This document shows, piece after piece, positions 17,873 to 26,214 of a stretch of DNA of 64,000 nucleotides. The notes below the pieces were generated by a model. That model made no database searches. It saw only the letters and a list, made by a program, of their open reading frames with translations, and was not told the DNA's origin. A program made the translations under genes and the position numbers. The stretch covers positions 62,001-126,000 of the forward strand of contig JAVDPC010000007.1 in NCBI GenBank assembly GCA_031296915.1, given 5' to 3'. How positions within the stretch are numbered: position 1 is the first letter of the stretch; every line of letters begins with the position of its first letter. This stretch comes from Cerasicoccus frondis (GTDB lineage: Bacteria; Verrucomicrobiota; Verrucomicrobiia; Opitutales; Cerasicoccaceae).

Positions 17873-19267
17873 TTAATTGAGTGTTGGCAGGCTCGCTGCA
17901 GCAATCGCTTGGCCATGACGTTTCATCTTTTCATCCGGCGTACTCAGCTTGATCTTGGCGGCTAGTTCAGGAAATTCTTTTTCGAGGACAATGCGTGCAT
18001 GTTTGAGGATGTGCTGTCCACCTTCACCGGAGCTGACCCGGCCGAGCAGAAGCAAATGACGAAAGTTGTAAAAGTCTGAGTAGTGGGCCAGAGCATAGCC
18101 CAAGTAAACGCCAATTGTATCGTAAATTGCGGCTGCGCGTTCGTCGCCATCTTTCATCGCTGCCTGAACGGCTTCGAGCTTTTCTGGCAGTCTAAGCTCG
18201 GAGTCTACCTTCAGCTTAGAATACGGAATGAGGCGCGCCACCGCTTGTTGAGAAAAATACTGTACGCCGCAGCCCGCATCGCCACTCCATTCATCGATTG
18301 GCGCATCCAAACGATAGTCAATGGGGGCAAAGGCGAGTTCGTTCAGCCAACCGGTGACCTCGCCTTCGTGGTCGACATAGCCTGCGGCTTGACTGGTGCC
18401 CATCGACAGGCCCAACACCGCGGAGTCTCCCAGTGACATGGAGCCAGCCAGTGCGGTCACGTCTCCATCGTTGGCGACGACGAGAGGGGCCTGCCACTCG
18501 CGCTCCAACTGATGAAAAATGCCACGGATGACGCGATCAAAATCCTCTGGACTCACCCCACGAAACAGCGAAGCTACGCGGGGTTCGTTGGCGATGTAGA
18601 TGCCGGCAGCGCTGCCGCCAATAGCGTCAACCCGGGGGAGATGCTTTGCGGCAAGCAGTAGGCTGTCGCGAATTCCGGCCAAGTGATATTCCGGGTCTTG
18701 CTGAAAATAAGGGTCCCATTTTATTTCTTCGGAGTAGACGACTTCACCGTCAATCAGGGCCGCGCATTTGCGATCACTGCCTCCCAGATCGAAGCCGATG
18801 CGGCAGCCGTCGAGCTTGCGACTGTTGTTGTTGGTCGCATCGCGGGCTTGTGTCGTTTCAAGAAGTCCTGCTTCAATGATGAGCGGCTGGCCAAAGCAAG
18901 TGTCGCCCATGAAGTCATAATCAAATGAACGAGTCGCATCGGGCCGATAAGTTTGCCGCAGTAGTGCAACAATTTCCCTCGCTCCTTCGATGTAGATTCT
19001 ATTGCCGCCCCACGCCCAGAGAAGGAATTTGACCAAGCGCTCTGCATAGCGCCAGTTAAGTGCGGTATATTCCGGCATGTCAGGAAGCATTTCAGACTGA
19101 TATGTCCAAGCTTCGTCAGTCGGCCGTGCAATGGTGAAGGTGACCATGCGCTTGCCAGGAGAATCGGCTGCCAGTGAGCGGTAGTGGCGAGTCCAAGTAG
19201 CTGCCGGCGTAAAACCGGGGTCCAGCACAGGCGTTACCAGTGGTGATGCGGATAAGGTGTCAAACAT
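17873..19267 (-). CDS. ROK-family sugar kinase-like protein with an extra N-terminal domain
   Basis: The C-terminal ~310 residues have the ROK/actin-like ATPase motifs: GFDLGGSDRKCAALIDG, the adenosine-side VVANDGDVTALAG, LGLSMGTSQAAGYVD and LLLGRVSSGEGG. About 155 residues in front have no ROK match I can see. The usual ROK zinc site (CxCGxxGC) is missing. It likely phosphorylates an amino sugar or acts as a sensor. The start at 19267 overlaps the stop of the upstream nagB-like gene by eight bases (AATGTTTGA arrangement), indicating translational coupling; an earlier in-frame ATG at 19327 would overlap too deeply. Confidence 0.85.
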   Translation of the reverse strand: MFDTLSASPLVTPVLDPGFTPAATWTRHYRSLAADSPGKRMVTFTIARPTDEAWTYQSEMLPDMPEYTALNWRYAERLVKFLLWAWGGNRIYIEGAREIVALLRQTYRPDATRSFDYDFMGDTCFGQPLIIEAGLLETTQARDATNNNSRKLDGCRIGFDLGGSDRKCAALIDGEVVYSEEIKWDPYFQQDPEYHLAGIRDSLLLAAKHLPRVDAIGGSAAGIYIANEPRVASLFRGVSPEDFDRVIRGIFHQLEREWQAPLVVANDGDVTALAGSMSLGDSAVLGLSMGTSQAAGYVDHEGEVTGWLNELAFAPIDYRLDAPIDEWSGDAGCGVQYFSQQAVARLIPYSKLKVDSELRLPEKLEAVQAAMKDGDERAAAIYDTIGVYLGYALAHYSDFYNFRHLLLLGRVSSGEGGQHILKHARIVLEKEFPELAAKIKLSTPDEKMKRHGQAIAAASLPTLN

Positions 19268-21176
19268 TGGGTTGGTAGCGTTTAAAGCATTCGATGGCTT
19301 CGTATTCGGATAGACCCAGCGCATCATAATGCTGCGCGGTGGCTCGGTTTAATTCACTGGCAAGGTTCCAGGAGTTCTCGCTTTGCCGTGTCGCGGAGGG
19401 AGACTGACTGCGTTGTGTCTGGTGTTGGTAGATTCCCTTGATTTTAAATTCCAGCTCGTCGGGTGAGAGCGGCACTGCCATGTCGATTTCATGCATTTCC
19501 CATTCGGCGCCTGGGCCACGATAGAGCCAAAAATGGCAGTTCTTCAGCCATGCCTGCTGCTTGCATTCGTTTAGGGCAGCGAGGAGCAGGTCGAAGCACA
19601 GTGCAGGCGCCGAAAGTGGATCTTGTCCCTGACCAGTTGCGAAGATTTGGTGTGGCTGGATTTCCTCCAAGAGTTTCACGAGAGCGGTAATGTCCTCCTG
19701 GCTGGTCTTGAATCGGCGGTAGCGGCCCTGCTCGTAAAATGGCAGGTCGAGGAAGCGTAAGCGATTGGGAGCTAGCTCAAGTAAACGGGCGGAGGAGCGC
19801 GCTTCGCCACGTCGGATGAGTCCCTTGATCTGACGGAGCTCAGGGGTGTCCTCGCCGAGCATTCCTTTCGCGTTTAATTGTTCCTCCAGTTTGCGTGCGT
19901 GCTTAACCTCGGTTTCATCCTGAATGGACTCGCCCATTTCATTGATGAGCTCAATTGCACGTCGTGCATCCGGGTCGGGTACGGCAAGGTTGCCCGACGT
20001 CAGGTAGGCAACCGTGACTTTGTGGCCCTGATTGGCGAGACGGTGAATCACGCCGCCGAGGCAGAACACGTCATCCGTTGGCTCGGGACTCAGGATGAGG
20101 GAGCGTTTGGGAAACGGGGATGCGCGTTCGGGTCGGTTGGTATCGTCGGCATTGGGCTTGCCTCCCGGCCAACCCGTTATCGTGTGCTGCGTGGTGTTGA
20201 AGATGTCGATATTCAGGTTGTAGGCAGAACCCTTTTCGGTGAGCAGGTCGGCCATGCCGTTTTCAGTGTAGTCTTCATCAGTCAGTTTCAGGAGCGGCTT
20301 GTCGGTTTTTGACGCCAGCCAGAGCACAGACTTGCGGATCATGGCGCTGTCCCAATTGACCGGGCCAACCAACCATGGATGACGTTCGCGCGTCAGGCGA
20401 CTGGCGGCAGCCTGGTCGATGCAAAATGTGCAATCGGCGTGCAGTTGAAGGAAGCTGGCGGGAATGCGCTCAGTTTGGCTGCCTTCAACGGATTCTGCGA
20501 TGACCGATGCCTTGGACTCGCCCCAGGCCAAGAGGAAAACCTTGCGGGCATCGAGGATGGTGCCAACCCCCATGGTGAAGGCGTGACGGGGCACGTTCTC
20601 TTCGCCTAGAAAATCGCGCGCCGCATCGCGTCGCGTCAACGTATCCAGGGTGACGAGGCGGGTGCGTGATTCAGGACCGGAGCCTGGCTCGTTAAAACCG
20701 ATGTGTCCAGTGCGCCCAATCCCGAGGATTTGAATGTCGATGCCGCCAACGTCTTTGATCGACTGTTCGTAGCGCTGGCATGAGTCGAAGACATCAGCGC
20801 GGGGGGCCAGCCCGTCGGGCACGTGAGTGTTCTCCGGTAGGATGTTGATGTGGTCGAAGAGTTGGTCTTGCATGAACCGGCGATAGCTCTCGGGATGCTC
20901 GCCGGAAAGCCCGTAATATTCGTCGAGGTTATAAGTGATAACTTGCTCGAACGAAAGGCCCTCTTCAAGGTACCGGCGGATCAATTCGCGGTAAAGGCGC
21001 ACCGGCGTCGAGCCTGTGGCGAGGCCAAGAATCGTGGGCTTACCCGCGGCATTGCGCTCGTTGATCAGCTCGGTTATCGCATCGGCAACATAGGCGCAGG
21101 CCTCATCTGCGGTTGGGTAGATGTGGGTGTTGATTCGCTCACGTTGGGTTAATTCAGAAAAGACTCCCTTGCTCAT
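19260..21176 (-). CDS. nagB: Glucosamine-6-phosphate deaminase (NagB) fused to a PIG-L-like domain
   Basis: Residues ~15-280 are NagB: GLATGSTPVRLY, TYNLDEYYGL with the catalytic Asp, and GRTGHIGFNEPGS with the catalytic His. The enzyme turns glucosamine-6-phosphate into fructose-6-phosphate and ammonia. From ~355 to the end is a PIG-L-like domain. Its metal motif reads LSPEPTDDVFCLGG, so the expected His is Glu365 and the first Asp is Thr367. The 638-residue two-domain form is known from Bacteroidota-type relatives. It is the first gene of an amino-sugar operon, divergent from an AraC regulator. The C-terminal domain is probably not a working deacetylase. Confidence 0.92.
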   Translation of the reverse strand: MSKGVFSELTQRERINTHIYPTADEACAYVADAITELINERNAAGKPTILGLATGSTPVRLYRELIRRYLEEGLSFEQVITYNLDEYYGLSGEHPESYRRFMQDQLFDHINILPENTHVPDGLAPRADVFDSCQRYEQSIKDVGGIDIQILGIGRTGHIGFNEPGSGPESRTRLVTLDTLTRRDAARDFLGEENVPRHAFTMGVGTILDARKVFLLAWGESKASVIAESVEGSQTERIPASFLQLHADCTFCIDQAAASRLTRERHPWLVGPVNWDSAMIRKSVLWLASKTDKPLLKLTDEDYTENGMADLLTEKGSAYNLNIDIFNTTQHTITGWPGGKPNADDTNRPERASPFPKRSLILSPEPTDDVFCLGGVIHRLANQGHKVTVAYLTSGNLAVPDPDARRAIELINEMGESIQDETEVKHARKLEEQLNAKGMLGEDTPELRQIKGLIRRGEARSSARLLELAPNRLRFLDLPFYEQGRYRRFKTSQEDITALVKLLEEIQPHQIFATGQGQDPLSAPALCFDLLLAALNECKQQAWLKNCHFWLYRGPGAEWEMHEIDMAVPLSPDELEFKIKGIYQHQTQRSQSPSATRQSENSWNLASELNRATAQHYDALGLSEYEAIECFKRYQPNV

Positions 21177-21246
21177 GATAAGAGTTTAGCATTTCCTTGA
21201 ATGTCTTTTATTGCCATTTTCGGAAATTATTTTGATTATTTCGGCA

Positions 21247-22119
21247 ATGCATACGGCCAGTGTTGACTTTCCTGCGGCTTTGAAGACTCCGAATAGCTAC
21301 TATTCCGGGATTGGTCAGTCGTTGAGGCCGGTTAGCCATAATGTGGTTGTTTTCATGCGGACGGATCGTTCGTCGCTGCAGCAAAAGCATTTCTCAAATC
21401 GCTCACATCATCGTTTCGTTTTCATGCTGGTGCTCGATACTCCAGGCAGCGTGATTGTGGATGGCGCCGAAATTCCCTTGCGGGCAAACGACGCCTTTTT
21501 GGTGCGTCCGTTTCAATTTCATCACTACATTAATATAGAGGCAGACAAGCTGCGTTGGCTTTTCATTACCTTTGATTTATCGGATGCAGGAGCGCGCATC
21601 GATGATGTCGAGCCGCGCGTCATGCATCAGGATCAAGACAGTTTGTGCTTATGGTGCGCTATCGCTGAGCTTTCCCAGCAGACCGGCAGCACAAGGCAGG
21701 AAGAACTGTTGCCAGTGCTGGATCGTTTGCTGCTCCGCTTTACGAAGCAAGAGCGGGCGCTCCCGGCGAAGCCCGGAACGCCGGTTGCAAATTCTTGGAT
21801 CGTTCGAGCACAGACTTTGGTTTTACAGGCGATCGAGCAGGGGTGGACGCTGGATGTCGTGGCGCGCAAGATTGGCCTTTCCGAGCGTCAATTTCGCAAT
21901 CGCTTCGAGCAGGAAACCGGGGTTACCATTCGTCATTACCGGGCCAATTATCAACTGCACCAAGCCATGGCTTTCATGCGGGATTCGCGTTTAAGTCTTG
22001 GGGAAATTGCTGAGCGTGTTGGCTTTAATTCCTCGGCGGCTTTCACGCGTTTCATCCAGCGTGAAATGGGTTGCAGCCCACTGGAGCTTCGGCGTCGAAA
22101 GGATATTCAAGCCGTGTGA
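21247..22119 (+). CDS. AraC-family regulator of the amino-sugar operon
   Basis: The 290-residue protein has a cupin-type N-terminal half (VIVDGAEIPLRANDAFLVRPFQFHHY) and a C-terminal double helix-turn-helix (LDVVARKIGLSERQFRNRFE and GEIAERVGFNSSAAFTRFIQ). ATG 21247 is chosen over TTG 21211. It is divergent from the nagB fusion across 70 bases, so it most likely reads an amino-sugar signal and controls that operon from the shared promoter region. Confidence 0.9.
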   Translation: MHTASVDFPAALKTPNSYYSGIGQSLRPVSHNVVVFMRTDRSSLQQKHFSNRSHHRFVFMLVLDTPGSVIVDGAEIPLRANDAFLVRPFQFHHYINIEADKLRWLFITFDLSDAGARIDDVEPRVMHQDQDSLCLWCAIAELSQQTGSTRQEELLPVLDRLLLRFTKQERALPAKPGTPVANSWIVRAQTLVLQAIEQGWTLDVVARKIGLSERQFRNRFEQETGVTIRHYRANYQLHQAMAFMRDSRLSLGEIAERVGFNSSAAFTRFIQREMGCSPLELRRRKDIQAV

Positions 22120-22133
22120 GGGGATAAAAAACT

Positions 22134-22165
22134 ACCGGCCCAGCCAACAATAAGGCTGAGCCGGT
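22134..22165 (-). terminator. Terminator shared by convergent AraC and CoA-transferase genes
   Basis: Twelve-base arms ACCGGCCCAGCC and GGCTGAGCCGGT (one mismatch) enclose seven bases. On the minus strand the stem is followed by AGTTTTTTATC, a good U-run, so it ends the methylmalonyl/CoA-transferase transcript. A CTA triplet run (22171-22194) lies beside it. Confidence 0.75.
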
Positions 22166-22170
22166 TCACT

Positions 22171-22194
22171 CTACTACTGCTACTACTACTCTAT
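22171..22194. repeat. CTA trinucleotide microsatellite
   Basis: Eight CTA-like triplets in 24 bases with one interruption (CTACTACTGCTAC...), between the terminator and the CoA-transferase gene. It is non-coding. Confidence 0.7.
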
Positions 22195-22251
22195 TGGCTT
22201 ATATAGAAATCCTCCGCGGATAGGTGTTCCATATTTTCGATAAAAAACGCA

Positions 22252-23763
22252 TCATTTCTGCGAATCGCAGGACCATGAGACGTTGTGCATATCGCCGCTT
22301 TGGAGGAATGCCTGGTGCATGCTATAGGCATCACCCAGGCTCTGTGGGGTGTGACCGTCTTTGACGGAATCTAAATAGTGATGCAACTGCTCGCGGTAGT
22401 CCGGGTGCGAGCAGTTGTCGATGATCGCAATCGCGCGCTCATGGGGATCTTTACCGCGCAGGTCGGCGATGCCCTGGTCGGTGATGACTACCTGCACGCT
22501 GTGCTCACTGTGGTCGAGGTGGCTAACGAGCGGTACGATTGTGCTGATGGCGCCACCCTTGGCGACCGATGGGCAAGTGAAGATCGAAATAAATGCGTTG
22601 CGGGTAAAGTCGCCCGAACCGCCAATGCCGTTCATCAGGTCCTTGCCCATGACGTGCGTGCTGTTCACGTTGCCGAAGATATCCAATTCGATCGCGGTGT
22701 TGATCGAGATGATGCCCAGGCGGCGGACAATTTCCGGGTGGTTGGAAATTTCCTGCGGGCGGAGCAAGATGCGGGTCTTGTAGAAGTCGAGGTTTTCGTA
22801 AACTTCCTTGAGAACCGGTGGGCTGAGCGTCAGGGAGGTTGCGCTGCCGAACTTCACGGCGCCGTCCTTCATCAGGTCGATCACGGAGTCTTGAATAACT
22901 TCGGAATACATCTCGAAGGCAGGGATGTCGGGGTGCCGTCCCATCGCGCCGAGCACCGCGTTGGCAATGTTGCCGACGCCGGATTGGATGGGCAGGAACT
23001 TGTAAGGGATACGGCCGCTCTTGAGTTCGTTGGCCAAGAAGCGAGCGACGTTATCGCCAATCTTGAGCGTTATGCCATCGGGCTCTTTGAAACCGCCGGT
23101 TTCGTCGGGCAGATTGGTGCGCACGATGCCAACGATTTTGGACGGATCAACTTTCAGCACTTCAGAACCAATGCGATCTTTGCACTGGTTGACTGGGATT
23201 GCCTCGCGGCAGGGCGGGTCCATCGGCTCGTAAATGTCGTGCAGGCCGCGCAGGGATTTGGGGTGCTGCTCGTTGAGCTCGATGATGATTTTATCTGCGA
23301 CTTTGCAAAAGGTTGGGGAAGCGCCAACGGAGGTGCTCAGCACGATCTCGCCATCTTCCGATACGTCGCAGGCTTCGACCACGGCGAACTTGAATTTGCC
23401 CAGGAAGCCGTAGCGCACGTTTTGCGGCAGCATCGACAAGTGCATGTCGAAGAAGCGCGTTTTACCGGCGTTGATCGACTTGCGGAGATACTTGTCCGAC
23501 TGGTAGGGCGTGCGCCAGGCGACGGCGTCAGCACGGGCTAACTCGCCATCGAGCGAGTCGCCAGTTGAGGCTCCAGTCACCACACCGATCTTGAAGGGGC
23601 GTCCGGCTTCATGCTCTGCCTTGGCGCGTTCCGCCAGGGCGCGTGGGATGGCCTTGGCTGCGCCAGCGGGTGTGAATCCGCTGAAGCCAATGGTGTCGCC
23701 ATCGTTAATCAGAGCTGCGGCTTCGGCTGCAGTGAGTTCGGGAATTGCCGTCATGGTCATCAT
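22252..23763 (-). CDS. Acetyl-CoA hydrolase/transferase family CoA-transferase (succinate-type)
   Basis: The 503-residue protein fits the class I Cat1/AarC/ScpC group. It has the catalytic Glu288 in EMYSEVIQD, the GIGGSGDF oxyanion loop and the late ITDQGIADLRG. Such enzymes move CoA between succinate and acetate or propionate. Being last in the methylmalonyl-CoA decarboxylase operon, a propionyl-CoA:succinate role is the best inference, which would recycle CoA to succinate in propionate formation; acetate:succinate exchange is the alternative. The start is ATG 23763 (or 23760 or 23754); the frame's earlier start at 23835 would overlap the upstream stop. Confidence 0.9.
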   Translation of the reverse strand: MMTMTAIPELTAAEAAALINDGDTIGFSGFTPAGAAKAIPRALAERAKAEHEAGRPFKIGVVTGASTGDSLDGELARADAVAWRTPYQSDKYLRKSINAGKTRFFDMHLSMLPQNVRYGFLGKFKFAVVEACDVSEDGEIVLSTSVGASPTFCKVADKIIIELNEQHPKSLRGLHDIYEPMDPPCREAIPVNQCKDRIGSEVLKVDPSKIVGIVRTNLPDETGGFKEPDGITLKIGDNVARFLANELKSGRIPYKFLPIQSGVGNIANAVLGAMGRHPDIPAFEMYSEVIQDSVIDLMKDGAVKFGSATSLTLSPPVLKEVYENLDFYKTRILLRPQEISNHPEIVRRLGIISINTAIELDIFGNVNSTHVMGKDLMNGIGGSGDFTRNAFISIFTCPSVAKGGAISTIVPLVSHLDHSEHSVQVVITDQGIADLRGKDPHERAIAIIDNCSHPDYREQLHHYLDSVKDGHTPQSLGDAYSMHQAFLQSGDMHNVSWSCDSQK

Positions 23764-23838
23764 GATATTCGGGTTTCTATATAAGCTTTGTGATGCAGAG
23801 TTTGTTGAGTATAGGTAAATTGCTTTGCGTGGCAAAGT

Positions 23839-25359
23839 TTAATGAGCGCTGGCGAAGACCGCCATGAAGTAGCCTGCGGCGAGCGCAGTGCCAATGACGC
23901 CAGCGACGTTCGGGCCCATCGCGTGCATGAGCAGGAAGTTGCTGGAGTCGGCCTTTTGTCCTTCGACTTGGCTGACACGCGCCGCCATGGGAACGGCGGA
24001 TACGCCGGCCGAGCCAATGAGCGGGTTGATCTTGTTTTTGCTGAAGAGGTTCATCACCTTCGCCATCAAGATGCCGCTCGCTGTTGCGATGCTGAAGGCC
24101 ACTACGCCGAGCGCGAGGATCATCAGCGTTTCCGCTTTCAGGAACCGGTCGCCGGTCATGGTGATGCCCACGCTCGTGCCGAGGAAGATTGTCACGACGT
24201 TGATCAACTCATTTTGTGCGGCCTTGGACAGGCGTTGCGTTACGCCACATTCGCGCAGGAAGTTGCCGAGCAGGAGCATGCCGATCAGTGGTGAGGCGTC
24301 AGGGGCGACCAGGATGCAGAAGATCGTCACGACCAGGGCGAAGATCAGCTTTTCGAGACGGCCAACCTTGCGCAGGCTTTGCATGCGAATCTTGCGTTCC
24401 TTCTCGGTGGTTAAGGCGCGCATGATAGGCGGCTGAATCACCGGCACCAGCGCCATGTAGCTATAGGCGGCGACGGCGATGGGGGCCATCAAATCCGGCG
24501 CAAGAGCGTTAGCGAGGAAGATGGACGTTGGGCCATCCGCGCCGCCAATGATCCCAATTGAGGACGCTTCTGCGCTGGTGAAGAATCCTGAGCCAATCGC
24601 GCCGAGGTAAGTGGCGAACACCCCAAACTGCGCGGCGGCGCCTAGGAGCAGGGTGCGTGGGTTGGCGATCAGCGGGCCGAAGTCAGTGAGTGCACCCACG
24701 CCGAGGAAGATCAGCGGCGGGAAGATTTCCAGGATGATGCCTAGCGATATGTAGTGGAACAGACCGCCATTGTGATCACTGTGCACCCGAGCCAATGGCT
24801 GGCCCGCGACGACAGTGTCGCCCGCTTTGACAAAGGCTTGTGATACCTTGCCCGAAGCCTGCGCCCAGACCAGGTAATCGTCGGAACGCACCATCACCTT
24901 TTCGTCAGAGCCTAGCCACGGCACTGTGGTTTCGATAGGCTCGTTTTCGCCGTGTGCAGTGTCGGCGCGCACGACGTAGAGCAGCGTCTGACGGCCTTCG
25001 CCGTAGAGGAGGTTTTCCTCGGCGAAGATCCGCTTGATGCCAGTCTCGCCGAGCTTGGTCAGGTGGGTGTCGCGCTGGCGTGGGGTGTCGGGCATTTTAA
25101 CGACTTGCCCGGGCTCCGCGTAGGCGGCCACCACGACGCCGCTGACCGGGCTGAAAATTTCCCCGGGCGGCGTGTCGATCATGTTTTTGGTTGGCAGGTT
25201 GGCGAGCAACGCGCCGAAGGCAATGGGGACCAGTAGCAACGGCTCAAACTCCTTAAAGACCGCGAGGTAAAGGAGGACGGCGACCACCACCCACATGATG
25301 ATCATTTGCCAGTTGAGTGCGGCAAATCCGGTTAGTTTAAATAGTTCGCTGAGTTCCAT
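23839..25359 (-). CDS. mmdB: Sodium-pumping methylmalonyl-CoA decarboxylase beta subunit with an inserted lipoyl-like domain
   Basis: This is the membrane carboxybiotin decarboxylase subunit that couples CO2 release to Na+ export. Recognisable parts are KEFEPLLLVPIAFGALLANLP (residues 36-56 region), IFPPLIFLGVGALTDFGPL, GGADGPT with the essential Asp275, and GNFLRECGV. Family members are ~375-435 residues; this one has 506 because ~135 residues (about 62-197) sit between the second helix and the conserved LFHYISLGI. The insert has two beta-hammerhead-like halves (SPVSGVVVAAYAEPGQVV and ASGKVSQAFVKAGDTVVAGQ) but no biotin Lys motif. A clear AGGAG lies upstream of the start. Confidence 0.92.
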   Translation of the reverse strand: MELSELFKLTGFAALNWQMIIMWVVVAVLLYLAVFKEFEPLLLVPIAFGALLANLPTKNMIDTPPGEIFSPVSGVVVAAYAEPGQVVKMPDTPRQRDTHLTKLGETGIKRIFAEENLLYGEGRQTLLYVVRADTAHGENEPIETTVPWLGSDEKVMVRSDDYLVWAQASGKVSQAFVKAGDTVVAGQPLARVHSDHNGGLFHYISLGIILEIFPPLIFLGVGALTDFGPLIANPRTLLLGAAAQFGVFATYLGAIGSGFFTSAEASSIGIIGGADGPTSIFLANALAPDLMAPIAVAAYSYMALVPVIQPPIMRALTTEKERKIRMQSLRKVGRLEKLIFALVVTIFCILVAPDASPLIGMLLLGNFLRECGVTQRLSKAAQNELINVVTIFLGTSVGITMTGDRFLKAETLMILALGVVAFSIATASGILMAKVMNLFSKNKINPLIGSAGVSAVPMAARVSQVEGQKADSSNFLLMHAMGPNVAGVIGTALAAGYFMAVFASAH

Positions 25360-25381
25360 GGAGGTGCTCCTTTGGCGGTGA

Positions 25382-25786
25382 TCACTCGACGGAGATCAGG
25401 CCCTGACCTTCCTCCACAGCGTCGCCTGGTTTCACGTGAATGGCTTTCACCGTGCCGGCTGCCGGCGCGTTAACCATCGTGTTCATCTTCATCGCTTCGA
25501 GTGTGATGAGCTGGTCGCCTGCGTTGACTTGCTGGCCGATTTGCACGTCGATCGAGACCACCACGGCCGAGAGCGGGCTGGGCACATCGCCAGCGCCAGT
25601 GGCGCCCGTTGCGGCGGGCTTGGGCGCGGGCGCTGCGGCTGGAGCCGGAGCGGCGGCAGCGGCGCGACGTGGGGCGGAGCGTTTGGCTGGCGTAGGAGCG
25701 GAAGCCATGGGTTGTCCGTCGTCATCGAGCATCTCGACCTCGACCTCGTAGGTTTTGCCTTCAACGGTGATTTTTAAGCGTTTCAT
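25382..25786 (-). CDS. mmdC: Biotin carboxyl carrier subunit of methylmalonyl-CoA decarboxylase
   Basis: The 134-residue protein has three parts: an N-terminal beta segment (MKRLKITVEGKTYEVEVE), an Ala/Pro-rich flexible linker (~28-68), and a biotinyl domain with EAMKMN, biotin on Lys100. It shuttles the carboxyl group from the alpha subunit to the membrane beta subunit. It lies 22 bases before mmdB and 34 after mmdD, in the classic Na+-decarboxylase order. Confidence 0.95.
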   Translation of the reverse strand: MKRLKITVEGKTYEVEVEMLDDDGQPMASAPTPAKRSAPRRAAAAAPAPAAAPAPKPAATGATGAGDVPSPLSAVVVSIDVQIGQQVNAGDQLITLEAMKMNTMVNAPAAGTVKAIHVKPGDAVEEGQGLISVE

Positions 25787-25820
25787 GATGAGTGAGAGAA
25801 AGTTTGTTTTTGAAATTTAG

Positions 25821-26207
25821 TTAGCGAACTGAGTGCGATGAGAATATCTGGCGGCGGCCTTCCTGGGCCCAGCTTTGCTGCTCTGGTCGAATGCTCAGGA
25901 TGCGGTGTGGCTGGTTGCCTAAAACGGTGTGCACTGCTGCGGCGACGATGACTGCGGTGATCGCGGGATCGAGCTCCTCGACCGTCTCGTCCACCGGCGC
26001 TTCCACCACCGCAGGCGATGCGCTTTTCGCGGCGACTACGGGCTTGGCCTTGGCTGGCTGCTTGAAGGCGAGGCCGATCATTTGCGTAATCCCGGCCAGC
26101 ACCAGCAGCACGAGAATCACGAAGCAGAAGCCAACGAGGATAAACTGCAGGTTTTGACCCAGGCTCGGGTGCGCTGGAAGGGACGCGATGATTGCTGGCG
26201 TTTGCAT
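25821..26207 (-). CDS. mmdD: OadG-type gamma/delta subunit of sodium-pumping decarboxylase
   Basis: The 128-residue protein has one transmembrane helix (~20-45), a Lys/Ala/Pro/Glu linker, and a short cytoplasmic tail ending in the family pattern (SWAQEGRRQIF). These subunits hold the complex together and anchor the carboxyltransferase to the membrane. The start is seven bases after the mmdA stop. Confidence 0.88.
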   Translation of the reverse strand: MQTPAIIASLPAHPSLGQNLQFILVGFCFVILVLLVLAGITQMIGLAFKQPAKAKPVVAAKSASPAVVEAPVDETVEELDPAITAVIVAAAVHTVLGNQPHRILSIRPEQQSWAQEGRRQIFSSHSVR

Positions 26208-26214
26208 GGCGATC

